A DNA stretch of 34,616 bases from an uncultured Campylobacter sp. GTDB lineage: Bacteria > Campylobacterota > Campylobacteria > Campylobacterales > Campylobacteraceae. Shown one piece after another: positions 1-8,218 of this stretch. Both the position numbers and the translations under genes were made by a program. The notes below the pieces were generated by a model. It was not told the origin of the DNA. It saw only the letters and a program-made list of their open reading frames with translations, and did no database searches. The stretch lies in NCBI RefSeq assembly GCF_938039245.1, contig NZ_CALHVN010000010.1, forward strand, positions 1-34,616, given 5' to 3'. The first letter of the stretch is position 1, and the number at the start of each line of letters is the position of its first letter.

Positions 1-1
1 T

Positions 2-76
2 GCGGGAATAGCTCAGGGGTAGAGCACAACCTTGCCAAGGTTGGGGTCGCGAGTTCGAATCTCGTTTCCCGCTCCA
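2..76 (+). tRNA. tRNA-Gly (GCC)
   Basis: The acceptor arm gcgggaa pairs with ttcccgc, followed by a T discriminator and an encoded CCA. The anticodon loop is ttgccaa, so the anticodon is GCC. The T arm contains the usual gttcgaatc. It is the first of four tRNA genes in the same direction; any promoter lies upstream of the window. Confidence 0.97.
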
Positions 77-101
77 TCGGTTTTAAATTTAGGGAATTTT
101 T

Positions 102-188
102 GCCCGGGTGGCGGAATGGTAGACGCAAGGGACTTAAAATCCCTCGGTATTTTTTACCGTACCGGTTCAAGTCCGGTTTCGGGCACCA
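102..188 (+). tRNA. tRNA-Leu (TAA)
   Basis: This is a class II tRNA of 87 nt with a long variable arm (cggtatt...taccg). Acceptor gcccggg pairs imperfectly with tttcgggc, and CCA is encoded. The loop cttaaaa gives anticodon TAA. It lies 25 nt after tRNA-Gly with no promoter between, so the two are probably one transcript. Confidence 0.97.
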
Positions 189-198
189 TTGACTTTTA

Positions 199-272
199 GG
201 CGACATAGCCAAGTGGTAAGGCATGAGCCTGCAAAGCTTTGATCCCCGGTTCGAATCCGGGTGTCGCCTCCA
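199..272 (+). tRNA. tRNA-Cys (GCA)
   Basis: The acceptor ggcgaca pairs with tgtcgcc, with T discriminator and encoded CCA. The anticodon loop contains tgcaa, giving GCA. The D arm is short (gccaagtggtaaggc), as usual for tRNA-Cys. The ribosome binding site of the next small gene begins only about 8 nt after the CCA. Confidence 0.96.
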
Positions 273-289
273 AAATTTAAGGAGAGAAA

Positions 290-445
290 ATGCGTTATTT
301 GCTAATGCTATTATCTGCTACTTTTTTTATGGTCGGTTGCTCAAATACATGGCACGGCGTCAAAGAGGATACGAATAATGCCGTTGAGTGGTCAAAGGAG
401 AAAGTCAATAAAGGCGCTTCCTATGTTAAGGAAAAAACCGAATAA
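290..445 (+). CDS. Entericidin EcnA/B-like small lipoprotein
   Basis: The predicted product has 51 residues. Residues 1-16 form a hydrophobic signal ending in a lipobox (MVGC), with Cys17 as the likely lipidated residue. The mature part CSNTWHGVKEDTNNA matches the entericidin A/B pattern (C-N-T-x-x-G-x-x-x-D); the C terminus is Lys/Glu rich. Entericidins are small envelope lipoproteins, described in enterobacteria as a toxin/antidote pair linked to stationary-phase lysis; only one is present here. The start follows GGAGAGAAA at a good distance. The gene sits between tRNA-Cys and tRNA-Ser and probably shares the tRNA transcript. Family call is moderate; lipoprotein nature is fairly sure. Confidence 0.8.
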   Translation: MRYLLMLLSATFFMVGCSNTWHGVKEDTNNAVEWSKEKVNKGASYVKEKTE

Positions 446-452
446 ATTTGGC

Positions 453-458
453 TATAAT
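453..458 (+). promoter_or_regulatory. -10 box for tRNA-Ser
   Basis: TATAAT lies 7 nt after the entericidin-like stop codon and 17 nt before the first base of tRNA-Ser, a distance that puts the transcript start just ahead of the tRNA. No clear -35, as usual for Campylobacter sigma-70 promoters. It implies that tRNA-Ser is transcribed independently of the upstream three. Confidence 0.6.
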
Positions 459-475
459 TAGCCGAAATATTTTTA

Positions 476-565
476 CGGGAGATGGCTGAGCGGTCGAAAG
501 CGGCGGTCTTGAAAACCGTTGAGGTGTGAAAGCCTCCTGGGGTTCGAATCCCTATCTCCCGGCCA
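476..565 (+). tRNA. tRNA-Ser (TGA)
   Basis: This is a class II tRNA of 90 nt. Acceptor cgggaga pairs perfectly with tctcccg; G discriminator and CCA encoded. Anticodon loop cttgaaa gives TGA. The long variable arm is gaggtgtgaaagcctc. The gene-free stretch that follows starts right at its 3' end; no integrase gene or repeated tRNA 3' end was seen there. Confidence 0.97.
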
Positions 566-2083
566 CTATATTACTAAAATATATCTTTTCTGTTCTGCAT
601 TTTATTGTTCTTAGGCATTTTATACCTTTATTTTTTAGAATTTAGGATAAATATATTTTGTTTTGCCAGATTTAGGTTTCTGTTGCATTGGCTTATTGGG
701 TAAGGTATACAACGACTTTTAAATAAATAATAGATTTAAGTCAAGAATTTTGCGCATAAAATTTACAGTGGAGCGATTCATGCATCTTGCCTACGTTAAA
801 TTCTGGTATATAAAAACCTAAATAAAGAAGATTGCGTCGTCTTTAACGTAACTATAGCCAACGATAAAATGTTAAACGCATATTTAGGCTCGCTGTGGTC
901 ACTTTCCCTGTCTCAAATTCCCTAGAAAATCCATATCACGCTAGCTAGAGTGACTAAAATGCCGCGGTTATCTTCCTTGGCTCAAATCCTCTAGCCCTTT
1001 AAGTCTTGGGTATCTAAAATTAGTTTAGAATGGATGATGAAGTTCTATGTCTTTTTAAAATTTGCTTCCGGTAAGCCGTTTGTAACGACGCTCCGTAAAA
1101 CCAGCTAGCTGATTTATCAAAGTCGCCATATTTTAAATAACTCATAAATAGTATCGATATCTTAGGCAAAAGCAAATATAACAACGTATACCATTTTGAG
1201 ACGCCTACGGCCTTGAAAAGCTTGCTTTTATACGTCTAAAGTACGTATTTATCTATCTAGCAAGCTATCTTCGCAGCGTGCGGATAACGTTTATATACGT
1301 CGCGTTAAGGTAGTGCGACATATTTTAGCTTGACGTTTTGAGTGGGTTTACAAGTGCTTGAATTAACCGATCTTGGAGTCAAACGCTTGCCCATCCGCAT
1401 TTTTATTAAATTTATGTGCTAAATTTAACTTCATAACTTCAAACGAAGCGATTTTGAGCCATGTATTAATTTGGTCGCATTTCATGTGAGATTTTATACT
1501 GTTTGCACCTTAGTCTTAAGCCTTGCGATCAGTAAAAAATAGAGATTAATTTAAGATTTATCCAACTAGAATGGACGATAAATTTAACGTAAAATATACG
1601 CATTTGTTTAATTTTAGCACACGTCTTTTTGAATTTATATGGCCAAATAAGTCGCAATCCGGTAAAACCCACCAACAGAATTAAAAATTTACGCGAAATA
1701 AGTGCGAGCCTTTAACGCAAATATTTAATTTATCTTCAAATTTTGATTATTCAAGATGTGAAATCCAGCTAAATTTAAGTACCGGCGGTAAATGTTTACA
1801 ATTTTAGCGCGCAAAATTTAAATATGCGCTAAAAACTAAGGCGGCGGATTTGATAGCGATACGAACGCGGTGCGTAATTACCCACTTAAAAAACCCGCGA
1901 GTAAAAAGGAGTCAAATTTACTATAAACGCATAAAAACGGTTGCAAATTTGACGAACCGTAAAGCTTGATAGTTTAAACCGGCACAAGGTGATAAACAAA
2001 ATCTAACGGTAAACAGTTAAAATATCGGCTAATCTATATTAAATCAATATTTAAGATTATATCCGAGGAAAATTTAATCAAAT
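566..2083. other. 1.5 kb gene-free region
   Basis: No gene is supported. The first part (about 600-1400) has few AAATTT hexamers and is rich in TAG/CTAG; the second part (about 1400-2083) has the dense AAATTT pattern of other intergenic DNA here. The longest open stretch I found by hand is on the minus strand at 1020-1235 (71 codons after a stop), with no good start and no recognised family. It could be decayed coding DNA, but no homology is visible. Confidence 0.6.
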
Positions 2084-3631
2084 TTATCGCAAATGTTTGT
2101 CAATGAGGCCCGTCACGATAGCGCGTATGCCCGCATGCACACCGCCTAGCTCGCGCTCTATCTTTGCGATGAGCTCGTTTTTAGCCTGCACCGCGCCCTC
2201 TACGCCAAGAAGGTTGGTAAAGGAGTTTTTTGCTCCGTCGTTATGCGTCGGTTTGCCCGCCGTTTCGGCGCTTTGCGTCGCGTCGATGATGTCGTCTGCG
2301 ATCTGAAACGCCAGCCCCAGATCAAGCCCAATGTCGTATATGCAAGCAGCCTCCGTCTCGTCTAGTCCCGCCACGACGCAGCCTGCCTGCAAACTCGCCG
2401 CGATGAGGCGCGCGGTCTTGTGGATATGCAGAAATTTTAGCTCTTCAAGCCCTAGTTTTTGGTTCTCGAAATAACAGTCCACCGCCTGCCCCAGCGCCAT
2501 ACCGTAGATGCCTGCGTTTCGGCTTAGGATCTCGACGCATTTTATGCGCGCGTCCGCATCCAGCGGAGCCCTTGCTATCTGATAAAAGGCATGAGTGTTT
2601 AGCGCGTCGCCCGCTAGGATCGCCGTAACTTCGTCAAATTTGACGTGCAAACTAGGCTGTCCGCGGCGCAGATCCGAGTCGTCCATCGCGGGCAGATCGT
2701 CGTGGATGAGCGAGTAGCTGTGCATCGTCTCAAATGCCAGCGCGACGTGAAACGCCGCCTCTTTGCGCTCGGGGCTCACCGCCGCTACGACGCCTGCGAC
2801 TAGCATCGCGCGAAAGTGCTTGCCGCCTGATTTTAGCGTGTATGAAAGCGCCTCGTCAAAGCACGGATGAAAGCTAGGCGAGCTCGGTAAATGCGCGCTC
2901 AAAAACGCCTTAAACTCGGCTAAAAGCGCGTCCTGATCGGCGACGCTCGGCGCTGTTTGTTGCAAATTTGAGCCCGAGGTAAAACACAAGCCTTTTGCCG
3001 CGTTTAACGAGATCAAATTTGCTAGGTTTCTCGGGCTTTCGGATTTTATTTTAGTTTCGTTCGCGTTTAAAATTTGAGGCTGATTTTGAGACGAGCTCGC
3101 GCGCAAGCTTTGCGCTTGATTTTGATCCGTCAGCGGCCCTCGCGACTTGCTTAAATTTAGCCCTTTTTCGTTAGCCGGATTAGACATTTCTTGCGGCAAA
3201 TTTAGGCCTGGAGCGTCATTTGTATAAACCCGCGTCTTTTCGCCGCTAGGCAATATCTGCGCTAAATTTCGCTTTTGCTCGGCGCTAAATTTTTGAAATA
3301 TCGCCGGCTTTGCAAGCGACAAGCCAAGAGCCTGATTTCGCGCAAGGCTTCCACCGTTTTCGCAGGCTAAATTTGAAACTTTCATTTCCGAAAAAGTCGC
3401 GCGCTTTAGATAGTTTTTGGACGATTTAGGAGCTTTGGCCTCGTTAAATTTACGCGGTAAAATCAGGCTGAGCGCGCTTGGTAAATTTCCGTCCGAATTT
3501 ACGCTAAAAATCCGCGCCAAACTTGAGCTTTGCAGCAATGTTTTAAAGCGAGCGAAATTTGATTTTAAAGATTTATTTTCCGCGTAAATTCGCGCGTTTA
3601 ATCTTTCCTTCGAGTTTTTATAATTTTGCAT
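2084..3631 (-). CDS. ispA: Polyprenyl (farnesyl/geranyl) diphosphate synthase with long N-terminal extension
   Basis: It condenses isopentenyl diphosphate with allylic diphosphates to supply undecaprenyl and quinone side-chain synthesis, in the cytosol. Counting from the ATG at 3631, the catalytic domain is about residues 235-515. It has the first aspartate motif with two extra residues typical of bacterial FPP synthases (DDLPAMDDSDLRRG), the second motif DDIID, and GGKHFRAML near its start. Family members are usually about 290-300 residues; this product is about 515. The first ~234 residues are low complexity, rich in N-L, Ser, Gln and Lys, and encoded by AAATTT-rich DNA. I chose ATG 3631 for its GGAG box; a TTG at 3673 is in frame, and translation could start much later (TTG near 2958, no obvious ribosome site). 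The enzyme call is firm; the true N terminus is not. Confidence 0.9.
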   Translation of the reverse strand: MQNYKNSKERLNARIYAENKSLKSNFARFKTLLQSSSLARIFSVNSDGNLPSALSLILPRKFNEAKAPKSSKNYLKRATFSEMKVSNLACENGGSLARNQALGLSLAKPAIFQKFSAEQKRNLAQILPSGEKTRVYTNDAPGLNLPQEMSNPANEKGLNLSKSRGPLTDQNQAQSLRASSSQNQPQILNANETKIKSESPRNLANLISLNAAKGLCFTSGSNLQQTAPSVADQDALLAEFKAFLSAHLPSSPSFHPCFDEALSYTLKSGGKHFRAMLVAGVVAAVSPERKEAAFHVALAFETMHSYSLIHDDLPAMDDSDLRRGQPSLHVKFDEVTAILAGDALNTHAFYQIARAPLDADARIKCVEILSRNAGIYGMALGQAVDCYFENQKLGLEELKFLHIHKTARLIAASLQAGCVVAGLDETEAACIYDIGLDLGLAFQIADDIIDATQSAETAGKPTHNDGAKNSFTNLLGVEGAVQAKNELIAKIERELGGVHAGIRAIVTGLIDKHLR

Positions 3632-4103
3632 TTTTTCTCCGTTTTGTTTTTGTTTGATAAAGGCAGATCCCAAATCGCTCTAACCGCCGAACAAATCCTT
3701 GCTTGCTCTAAATTTACGTATTTTGCAAGGTTGCGTAACCGCCTCCAAAAGCTGCGATTTTACGCCGCAAGCGAGCAGGTCGTCCGTTTCGTGGCAAGCT
3801 AAATTTAAAGGCAATCGCCTTGCCGCTAGATTGAGCCGCGGCACAAAAAGCTTAAATTTACGCCCGAAAAAGCCGTCTTACACTTAAAGCTCGGCGGTCT
3901 TAACGCGCAAAAATTAAGCACGCCCAAAACAAGCTAGCCTTGACGCGAGGGGGCTTAGAGTACCGCAAAGCCTGACGAATCTAGCGCCGAATCTTTTTTG
4001 CTAAACAAACGAAAAAGCGACTCAAAAAGCTAAATTTGCGTCCGAATCTAGCGCCGCAAAACAAGCAAACCTAGCGCCGCGGCCGCCCAAAAACGCCTAG
4101 AAC
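3632..4103. other. Spacer between the PDZ gene and ispA
   Basis: In C. jejuni, as I recall it, the matching genes are nearly adjacent; here about 470 bases separate them. The spacer contains four AAATTT hexamers between 3690 and 4100 and short near-repeats of a 'ctagcgccg' word (around 3981, 4048 and 4071). No open frame, RNA or promoter is convincing. It looks like the same expanded material that forms the 5' part of ispA. Confidence 0.5.
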
Positions 4104-5504
4104 CTACCGCGCGTTGTAAAAAAAGTCAAAGCCGTCTCGCCTAAAAAGCAAGCGTTGTCCTCGATTTTTAGCTATGAGCGCAAGGGCTTCTTTGCGATTT
4201 TTCACGACTTTAGCGCCTACTTGTATTAGCTTGTCGCCGACTCTGAGCCCAAACCTCGCCGCATCCGACTCCCCGTCCACGCTTTTTACTCTTAGTTTTT
4301 CGTCAAACGTCAGTCCGTAGAGCTTTCGCACACTAGAGGCGTCCGTATTTGGCGCGGGCTGCGGTTTTGGGGCTACTTTTGTGATATTTTCGTCCGTTTT
4401 AGGCGCGGTTTTTTGTTCTTTTTTTACCTCGTCTGAAACCGCGACGCTAAATTTTACGACGTCTTCGCCGCGCCTTATCTCAAATTTGAGTCGCTCGCCC
4501 TTTGCGGCGAACAAAATTCTCTCGTTTAGCTCGCGCAAGCTCTGCATTTTCTCGCCGTTTACGCTTAAAATTTCATCCCCTGCCATCAGCGCCGCGCCGC
4601 GTCCGAGCGGATCGACTCCTTTTACGTAGAGTTTGCCGTCTCGCTCCTCAAAAACAGCGCCCACGTCGCCGTAGTACACGTCTTTATACGCCGCAAAGTG
4701 CCTTAGATAGCGGCTCGGGACAAATTTATCCCCGCCCACGGCGATACCGCGCAGTTTGCAGCAGGGACTTAGCACGGCGCCAGTGCCGTTTACGTCAAAC
4801 GTGAGCGCGTCCAGCTCGCCTAGCGCCTGCGCCTGCGCCTTTACGTGGCCGTAGACGGTCGCGTTTAGATCGTGCGTGACGCTGACCCAGTCGCTTTTTT
4901 TCGTCGCGTTATCCTCAGCCATCTTTACGGGCTCGAGTTTGGCGTCCGAGGCGACCAGATAGAGGCCAAGATACGGGTCAAATTTGACGTAGTTTTTCAC
5001 GGGGATTTCGCCTTTAGGCACGGCGATTAAATTGGGCGTGATCGCGATACCGCCGTTACCCGCGACGTTTACCATAGCAGGCAGGTTTTTTTCAAAGCAA
5101 GCGTTAAAATCATCCTGCGTCGGGCGCGGCTCGGCTCTAAGCGACGCACCAAGAGCGCAAACCATAAAAACCGCAAAAAGCGGAGAGCAAATTTTGCGAG
5201 CTAAATTCGCCGTCAAATTCGTCGCCGTTTTGGCATCTAGACCGGTTTTTTGCAAAATTTTGCGCGGATTTAAAGAAGCGTCAAATTTTACCGAGCGTGC
5301 GCACGAGTTTGAGCTCAAATTTACCGCGCTCTTTACGGCACAAGCGGCGCAAATTTGGCTCGCAAAGGTAGCCGAATTTAAGCCCGAATTTACCGAGCCG
5401 TTTTGTTTATCGGCGGCGCAAATTCGCCCTCTCCCCAAAGGCAAATTCGCTCGCGCGAGCCCCAAAACCGCGTCCAAGCGGCGTGAGAAAGCTGCGCGTT
5501 TCAT
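4104..5504 (-). CDS. Periplasmic double-PDZ protein with internal signal peptide
   Basis: The product is 466 residues. Residues 107-124 form a hydrophobic segment ending SLRA, a normal export signal but placed 106 residues from the start. The mature part begins EPRPTQDDFNACF. Two PDZ domains follow at about 275-355 (GRGAALMAGDEILSVNG) and 394-460 (ARFGLRVGDKLIQVG), joined by a Lys/Pro-rich linker. There is no protease triad, so it is probably a binding or scaffold protein. It corresponds by position to Cj1643 of C. jejuni. Its ATG overlaps the ybaB stop as ATGA at 5501-5504, which argues that the upstream start is the inherited one and that sequence was inserted between start and signal. A second start just before the signal cannot be excluded. 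Confidence 0.8.
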   Translation of the reverse strand: MKRAAFSRRLDAVLGLARANLPLGRGRICAADKQNGSVNSGLNSATFASQICAACAVKSAVNLSSNSCARSVKFDASLNPRKILQKTGLDAKTATNLTANLARKICSPLFAVFMVCALGASLRAEPRPTQDDFNACFEKNLPAMVNVAGNGGIAITPNLIAVPKGEIPVKNYVKFDPYLGLYLVASDAKLEPVKMAEDNATKKSDWVSVTHDLNATVYGHVKAQAQALGELDALTFDVNGTGAVLSPCCKLRGIAVGGDKFVPSRYLRHFAAYKDVYYGDVGAVFEERDGKLYVKGVDPLGRGAALMAGDEILSVNGEKMQSLRELNERILFAAKGERLKFEIRRGEDVVKFSVAVSDEVKKEQKTAPKTDENITKVAPKPQPAPNTDASSVRKLYGLTFDEKLRVKSVDGESDAARFGLRVGDKLIQVGAKVVKNRKEALALIAKNRGQRLLFRRDGFDFFYNAR

Positions 5505-5818
5505 TGCCCTAGTCCCATGCCGGCAAACCCGCCCAGCATCCTCGACGCGGCGTTTTTGCGGTCGTCCTCGATCATCTTTAGCACGTCGTTTACGGCGCTG
5601 ATGAGTAAGATCTGCAAGCTCTCCTTGTCCTCTAGCAAGCTGTCGTCGATGCTGATATCAAGCACCTCGCCCTTGCCATTTGCTCTGACGCTAATGAGCC
5701 CGCCGCCGCTTTTTACGCTAAACTCGCGCTTTTGGCTCTCCTGCTCGATTTCTTGCACCTTTTTTTGCGCCTCCTCGAGCATCTGTCCCATTTTTGAAAA
5801 ATCAATCCCCTCAAACAT
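5501..5818 (-). CDS. YbaB/EbfC family nucleoid-associated protein
   Basis: A small DNA-binding protein, usually a dimer that coats the nucleoid; product about 105 residues, normal for the family. It begins MFEGIDFSKMGQML, has a helical Gln/Glu/Lys-rich first third, the central strands GGGLISVRANGKGEVLDISID, and a Gly/Met-rich tail. An ATG at 5824 touches the AAGG box with no spacing, so the second ATG (5818, 6 nt spacing) is the better start. The stop overlaps the next start (ATGA), giving translational coupling to the PDZ gene. It heads a minus-strand set ybaB-PDZ-ispA. Confidence 0.88.
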   Translation of the reverse strand: MFEGIDFSKMGQMLEEAQKKVQEIEQESQKREFSVKSGGGLISVRANGKGEVLDISIDDSLLEDKESLQILLISAVNDVLKMIEDDRKNAASRMLGGFAGMGLGQ

Positions 5819-5998
5819 AAACATCCTTTCAAATTTCGCGTTATTTTAGCCAATTTAAGCTAAATTTACTTTATTTAAAGCCTGCAATGCAAGTTTCGTT
5901 CCCGCCTTGAAATTTGCGGCGGATACGAGCATGGACGGGTAAATTTGAGTCCGAAAAGCCGTCAAATTTGAGGGTAAATTTTATCAAAAGGGGCTAAA

Positions 5999-6364
5999 AT
6001 GGGCGACTGGGGCTACAAAGCGTACGAAAACGACGAGGCTGCGGACTGGTTTGCGAGATTTTGGGAGAGTAAAAATTTCGACCTAATAGAAAGTACGGTG
6101 GCGAATTTCGATCCGGGAAACGAAAATTATGATGAGATCAGGGCTGCCGCGCACGTTTTGGCCTGCTTTGGCTCGCCGTATGCGTGTCCGTCAGATTTTT
6201 TAGATAAATTGAAACCGACTATCCGGAAAGTCGTTGCGATTTTGGAAAATATGATTGACCCGCCTGACGAGGCATGGGGTTTCCTTGAAATTTGGGAAAA
6301 CTCGCCGGAAATCATAGCCGAGGTTAAGCAGCAAATAGCGGAGCTAAAAGCGTATCTGGGCTAG
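5999..6364 (+). CDS. DUF4259 domain protein (possible immunity protein)
   Basis: Product 121 residues, no signal peptide. The opening MGDWGYKAYENDEAADW matches the DUF4259 signature (G-x-W-G-x-x-x-x-E-N-D-x-A-x-D-W). The rest is helical and acidic, with PDEAWGFLEIWENSPE near the end. Members are small cytosolic proteins often found among immunity genes of contact-dependent toxin systems, so an immunity role is inference. It follows AAAAGGGG before the ATG. It is oriented against the flanking conserved minus-strand genes, consistent with an insertion between ybaB and panD. Confidence 0.75.
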   Translation: MGDWGYKAYENDEAADWFARFWESKNFDLIESTVANFDPGNENYDEIRAAAHVLACFGSPYACPSDFLDKLKPTIRKVVAILENMIDPPDEAWGFLEIWENSPEIIAEVKQQIAELKAYLG

Positions 6365-6510
6365 CCAGTAGGCGGCGGAGCGAATTTGGTTTATCTTAGC
6401 AAATTTACGGTTTTCCTCTGAGCCTAAACTTTAGCGACCCCAGCTACTTTGCGGGTAAATTCGGCGCGCCCGGCGCAAAAACGCTAAGCCCAAACGACGC
6501 GCAAATACGG

Positions 6511-6516
6511 TATAAT
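6511..6516 (+). promoter_or_regulatory. -10 box upstream of the 6576 gene
   Basis: TATAAT, 60 nt before the TTG start of the next gene; no clear -35. The spacing leaves a leader of about 48 nt. Confidence 0.5.
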
Positions 6517-6575
6517 CAAGCCAAAATAGCATCGCCAAAGGCTAAGGCGCCTAGACAAAATAAAAAAGGAATGGC

Positions 6576-7190
6576 TTGTTAAAATTAAATAAAAATTTTA
6601 TTTACGATATAGACAGCGTTTATGTTATCAAAATCGCAGAAAATTTGTATTCGTTTGCTCAGCATCGCGGGAATTCGTTTTTTGAGTTTTTTAATATATT
6701 TTTTACAAAAACCGAACAAATAAAGACCATAAGTATAAATTTAAACGAAATAGACGTTTTATTTACACAAAGTTGCGCGGCGAATAAATTTAAGGATTTT
6801 TTCGTAGCCGCAAGCGACTCCGTGGCGCCGAACACAAGACGGATAGAGAGCGTTTACCTGCATCCTTTTGCCTATCTTTTGTCTGCCTCGCAAGACGGCA
6901 AAGATACGCCTTTCGTTAGTCTTGTGCGGTTAAAAGATATTTATAAATCATTAGACTACGAGATCGTTATACAAAGGCTGGACGAGGAGGAAAATTTACG
7001 CGAAATATATGCGTATAATTCATTCGGTATGGTCGGCGCGGCGCAAAAGCTACAAGAAACCCTGCAAGACTACGCAAAAACGGGCGTTTTGTGGAGCCGC
7101 GAAAAGAGATTTCTTTTTCCGACCGTATCTAGCGAGAGGCTAAAGCGCCATGCCCGCGAAATCGGCAAGAAACCCGAAATAATATCATAA
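6576..7190 (+). CDS. Unrecognised cytosolic protein, possibly immunity-like
   Basis: Product 204 residues, no signal or membrane segment. It is read from a TTG at 6576 just after AAAAAAGGA; an ATG five bases earlier is out of frame and stops after three codons. The N-terminal part (DSVYVIKIAENLYSFAQHRG, then an aromatic FFEFFNIFF stretch) loosely recalls the start of Imm26-type immunity proteins, but I see no diagnostic motif. The C terminus is basic (RLKRHAREIGKK). Codon use is more A/T rich than in the neighbours, and it lies beside the DUF4259 gene on the same strand, suggesting an acquired pair. Function unknown. Confidence 0.6.
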   Translation: MLKLNKNFIYDIDSVYVIKIAENLYSFAQHRGNSFFEFFNIFFTKTEQIKTISINLNEIDVLFTQSCAANKFKDFFVAASDSVAPNTRRIESVYLHPFAYLLSASQDGKDTPFVSLVRLKDIYKSLDYEIVIQRLDEEENLREIYAYNSFGMVGAAQKLQETLQDYAKTGVLWSREKRFLFPTVSSERLKRHAREIGKKPEIIS

Positions 7191-7210
7191 GGCCCGCGCG
7201 AGTCTCGTTT

Positions 7211-7974
7211 TTACGGGGCGTGGCATGATTTTTCCAGATTTTTCACCTTTCCGAGGATCGTTATCGCCTTTTGCCTGCATTTGTTTACGCATCTATAGCA
7301 AATCGTGCAACACTCGCCGAATCTTGCTTTACCGTGCTCGATTTTTATATTTTGCATCGGACAGGATTTTGCGCACTCGCCGCATCCGCTGCGCCGCGCC
7401 GTATCTAGGCTCGGTTTGCGTCTGGCAAAGGGCGTTTTGTCCCAAATTTTCATCCAGAGCCGCTGCTCCAAAAGCCCGGCGATACGGCATAGCATGCCTA
7501 GCCCCTCTTGCGGCGGATTGCCCGCGACAAATGCCTTTGCGACACGCTCTAGCTTGGCGTTTGCCTCCTTGATCAGGCGCTCGTTTTTCTGCGCCGAATA
7601 GCTAAAAATCGCCACGTCGAGGATAAACGCGGGCATTCTAATATGCGCGCCGCCCGTTATCTTCGCGCCCGCTCGCCTTAGTATCCTAGCCGAGCAACCC
7701 GCTCCGTCGCCGCTAAAAATCTCCATCGTAGCGATGATAAAGACGTTTTTGCCGCGAAAATTCGCGCTGTTTTTGCAAATAAACTCGCGCACGATCTGCG
7801 GCAGGTCGCTAAAGTAAACAGGATAGGCGAAAACGACGTCGTCATGGCGCTTTAACAGCTCGCTGCAGGCCTCGTCTCAGGTCAAACCACGGGGATATCG
7901 CCGCCCAGGCGCTCTATAAATCTCTCCACGCAATGCTTCGTGTTGCCCGTGGAGCTAAAATAAATCGCTATCAT
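7211..7974 (-). pseudogene. Broken EFR1-type flavodoxin / 2x[4Fe-4S] ferredoxin gene
   Basis: Two pieces add up to one EFR1-family electron-transfer protein. The first (7974 down to 7885) encodes MIAIYFSSTGNTKHCVERF, a flavodoxin FMN-phosphate loop, after a good AAAAGGA site, and ends at TGA. The second, open from about 7880 down, encodes the rest of the flavodoxin fold (FAYPVYFSDLPQIVREF) and two ferredoxin clusters (CGECAKSCP and CTICYRCVNKC). The frames differ, and a TGA also stands just upstream in the second frame, so at least a small indel plus base change separates them around 7878-7890. The cluster cysteines are all intact, so decay looks recent, or the read is wrong there. Confidence 0.8.
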
Positions 7975-8218
7975 TTTGCGAATCCTTTTAAATTCAGGCG
8001 CAAAATTTTGCCAGTTTTTGCCAAATTTTACCGATCGCGTAAAATTTAACGCCAAACGGCGGCAAAATTGAATAAATTGATATTCGGCGCGTTCGCCTTT
8101 CATCCGTTTGCAGATGACCGTCGTGCTCGCTAGCTTAGATTTTACCCCGAATTTGACTCAGCGCCATAAAACGTAAATTTAAACGCCTCATCGCAGAAAC
8201 GGCAAATTTGGGCGTAAA

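Noticed and set aside
476..600. Attachment site of an integrated element at tRNA-Ser
   Set aside because: No integrase, no second copy of the tRNA end and no mobile genes in the window.
899..994. Two similar units around 899-925 and 968-994 as a tandem repeat or CRISPR-like array
   Set aside because: About 19 of 26 positions match and there are only two units; no third copy and no cas gene.
1020..1235. 71-codon open stretch on the minus strand
   Set aside because: No start at a plausible place, no ribosome site and no family; this length is expected by chance in 1.5 kb of six frames.
5032..5601. Long plus-strand open frame (189 codons) opposite the PDZ gene's 5' part and ybaB
   Set aside because: It is antisense to a coupled, conserved gene pair, has no ribosome site and no recognisable domain; the low stop density follows from the repetitive DNA.
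7878..7890. Programmed frameshift (GTT TGA C) in the EFR1 gene, similar to the prfB site
   Set aside because: A +1 shift there leads to another stop after 13 codons and not to the ferredoxin frame, so the site does not rescue the protein.
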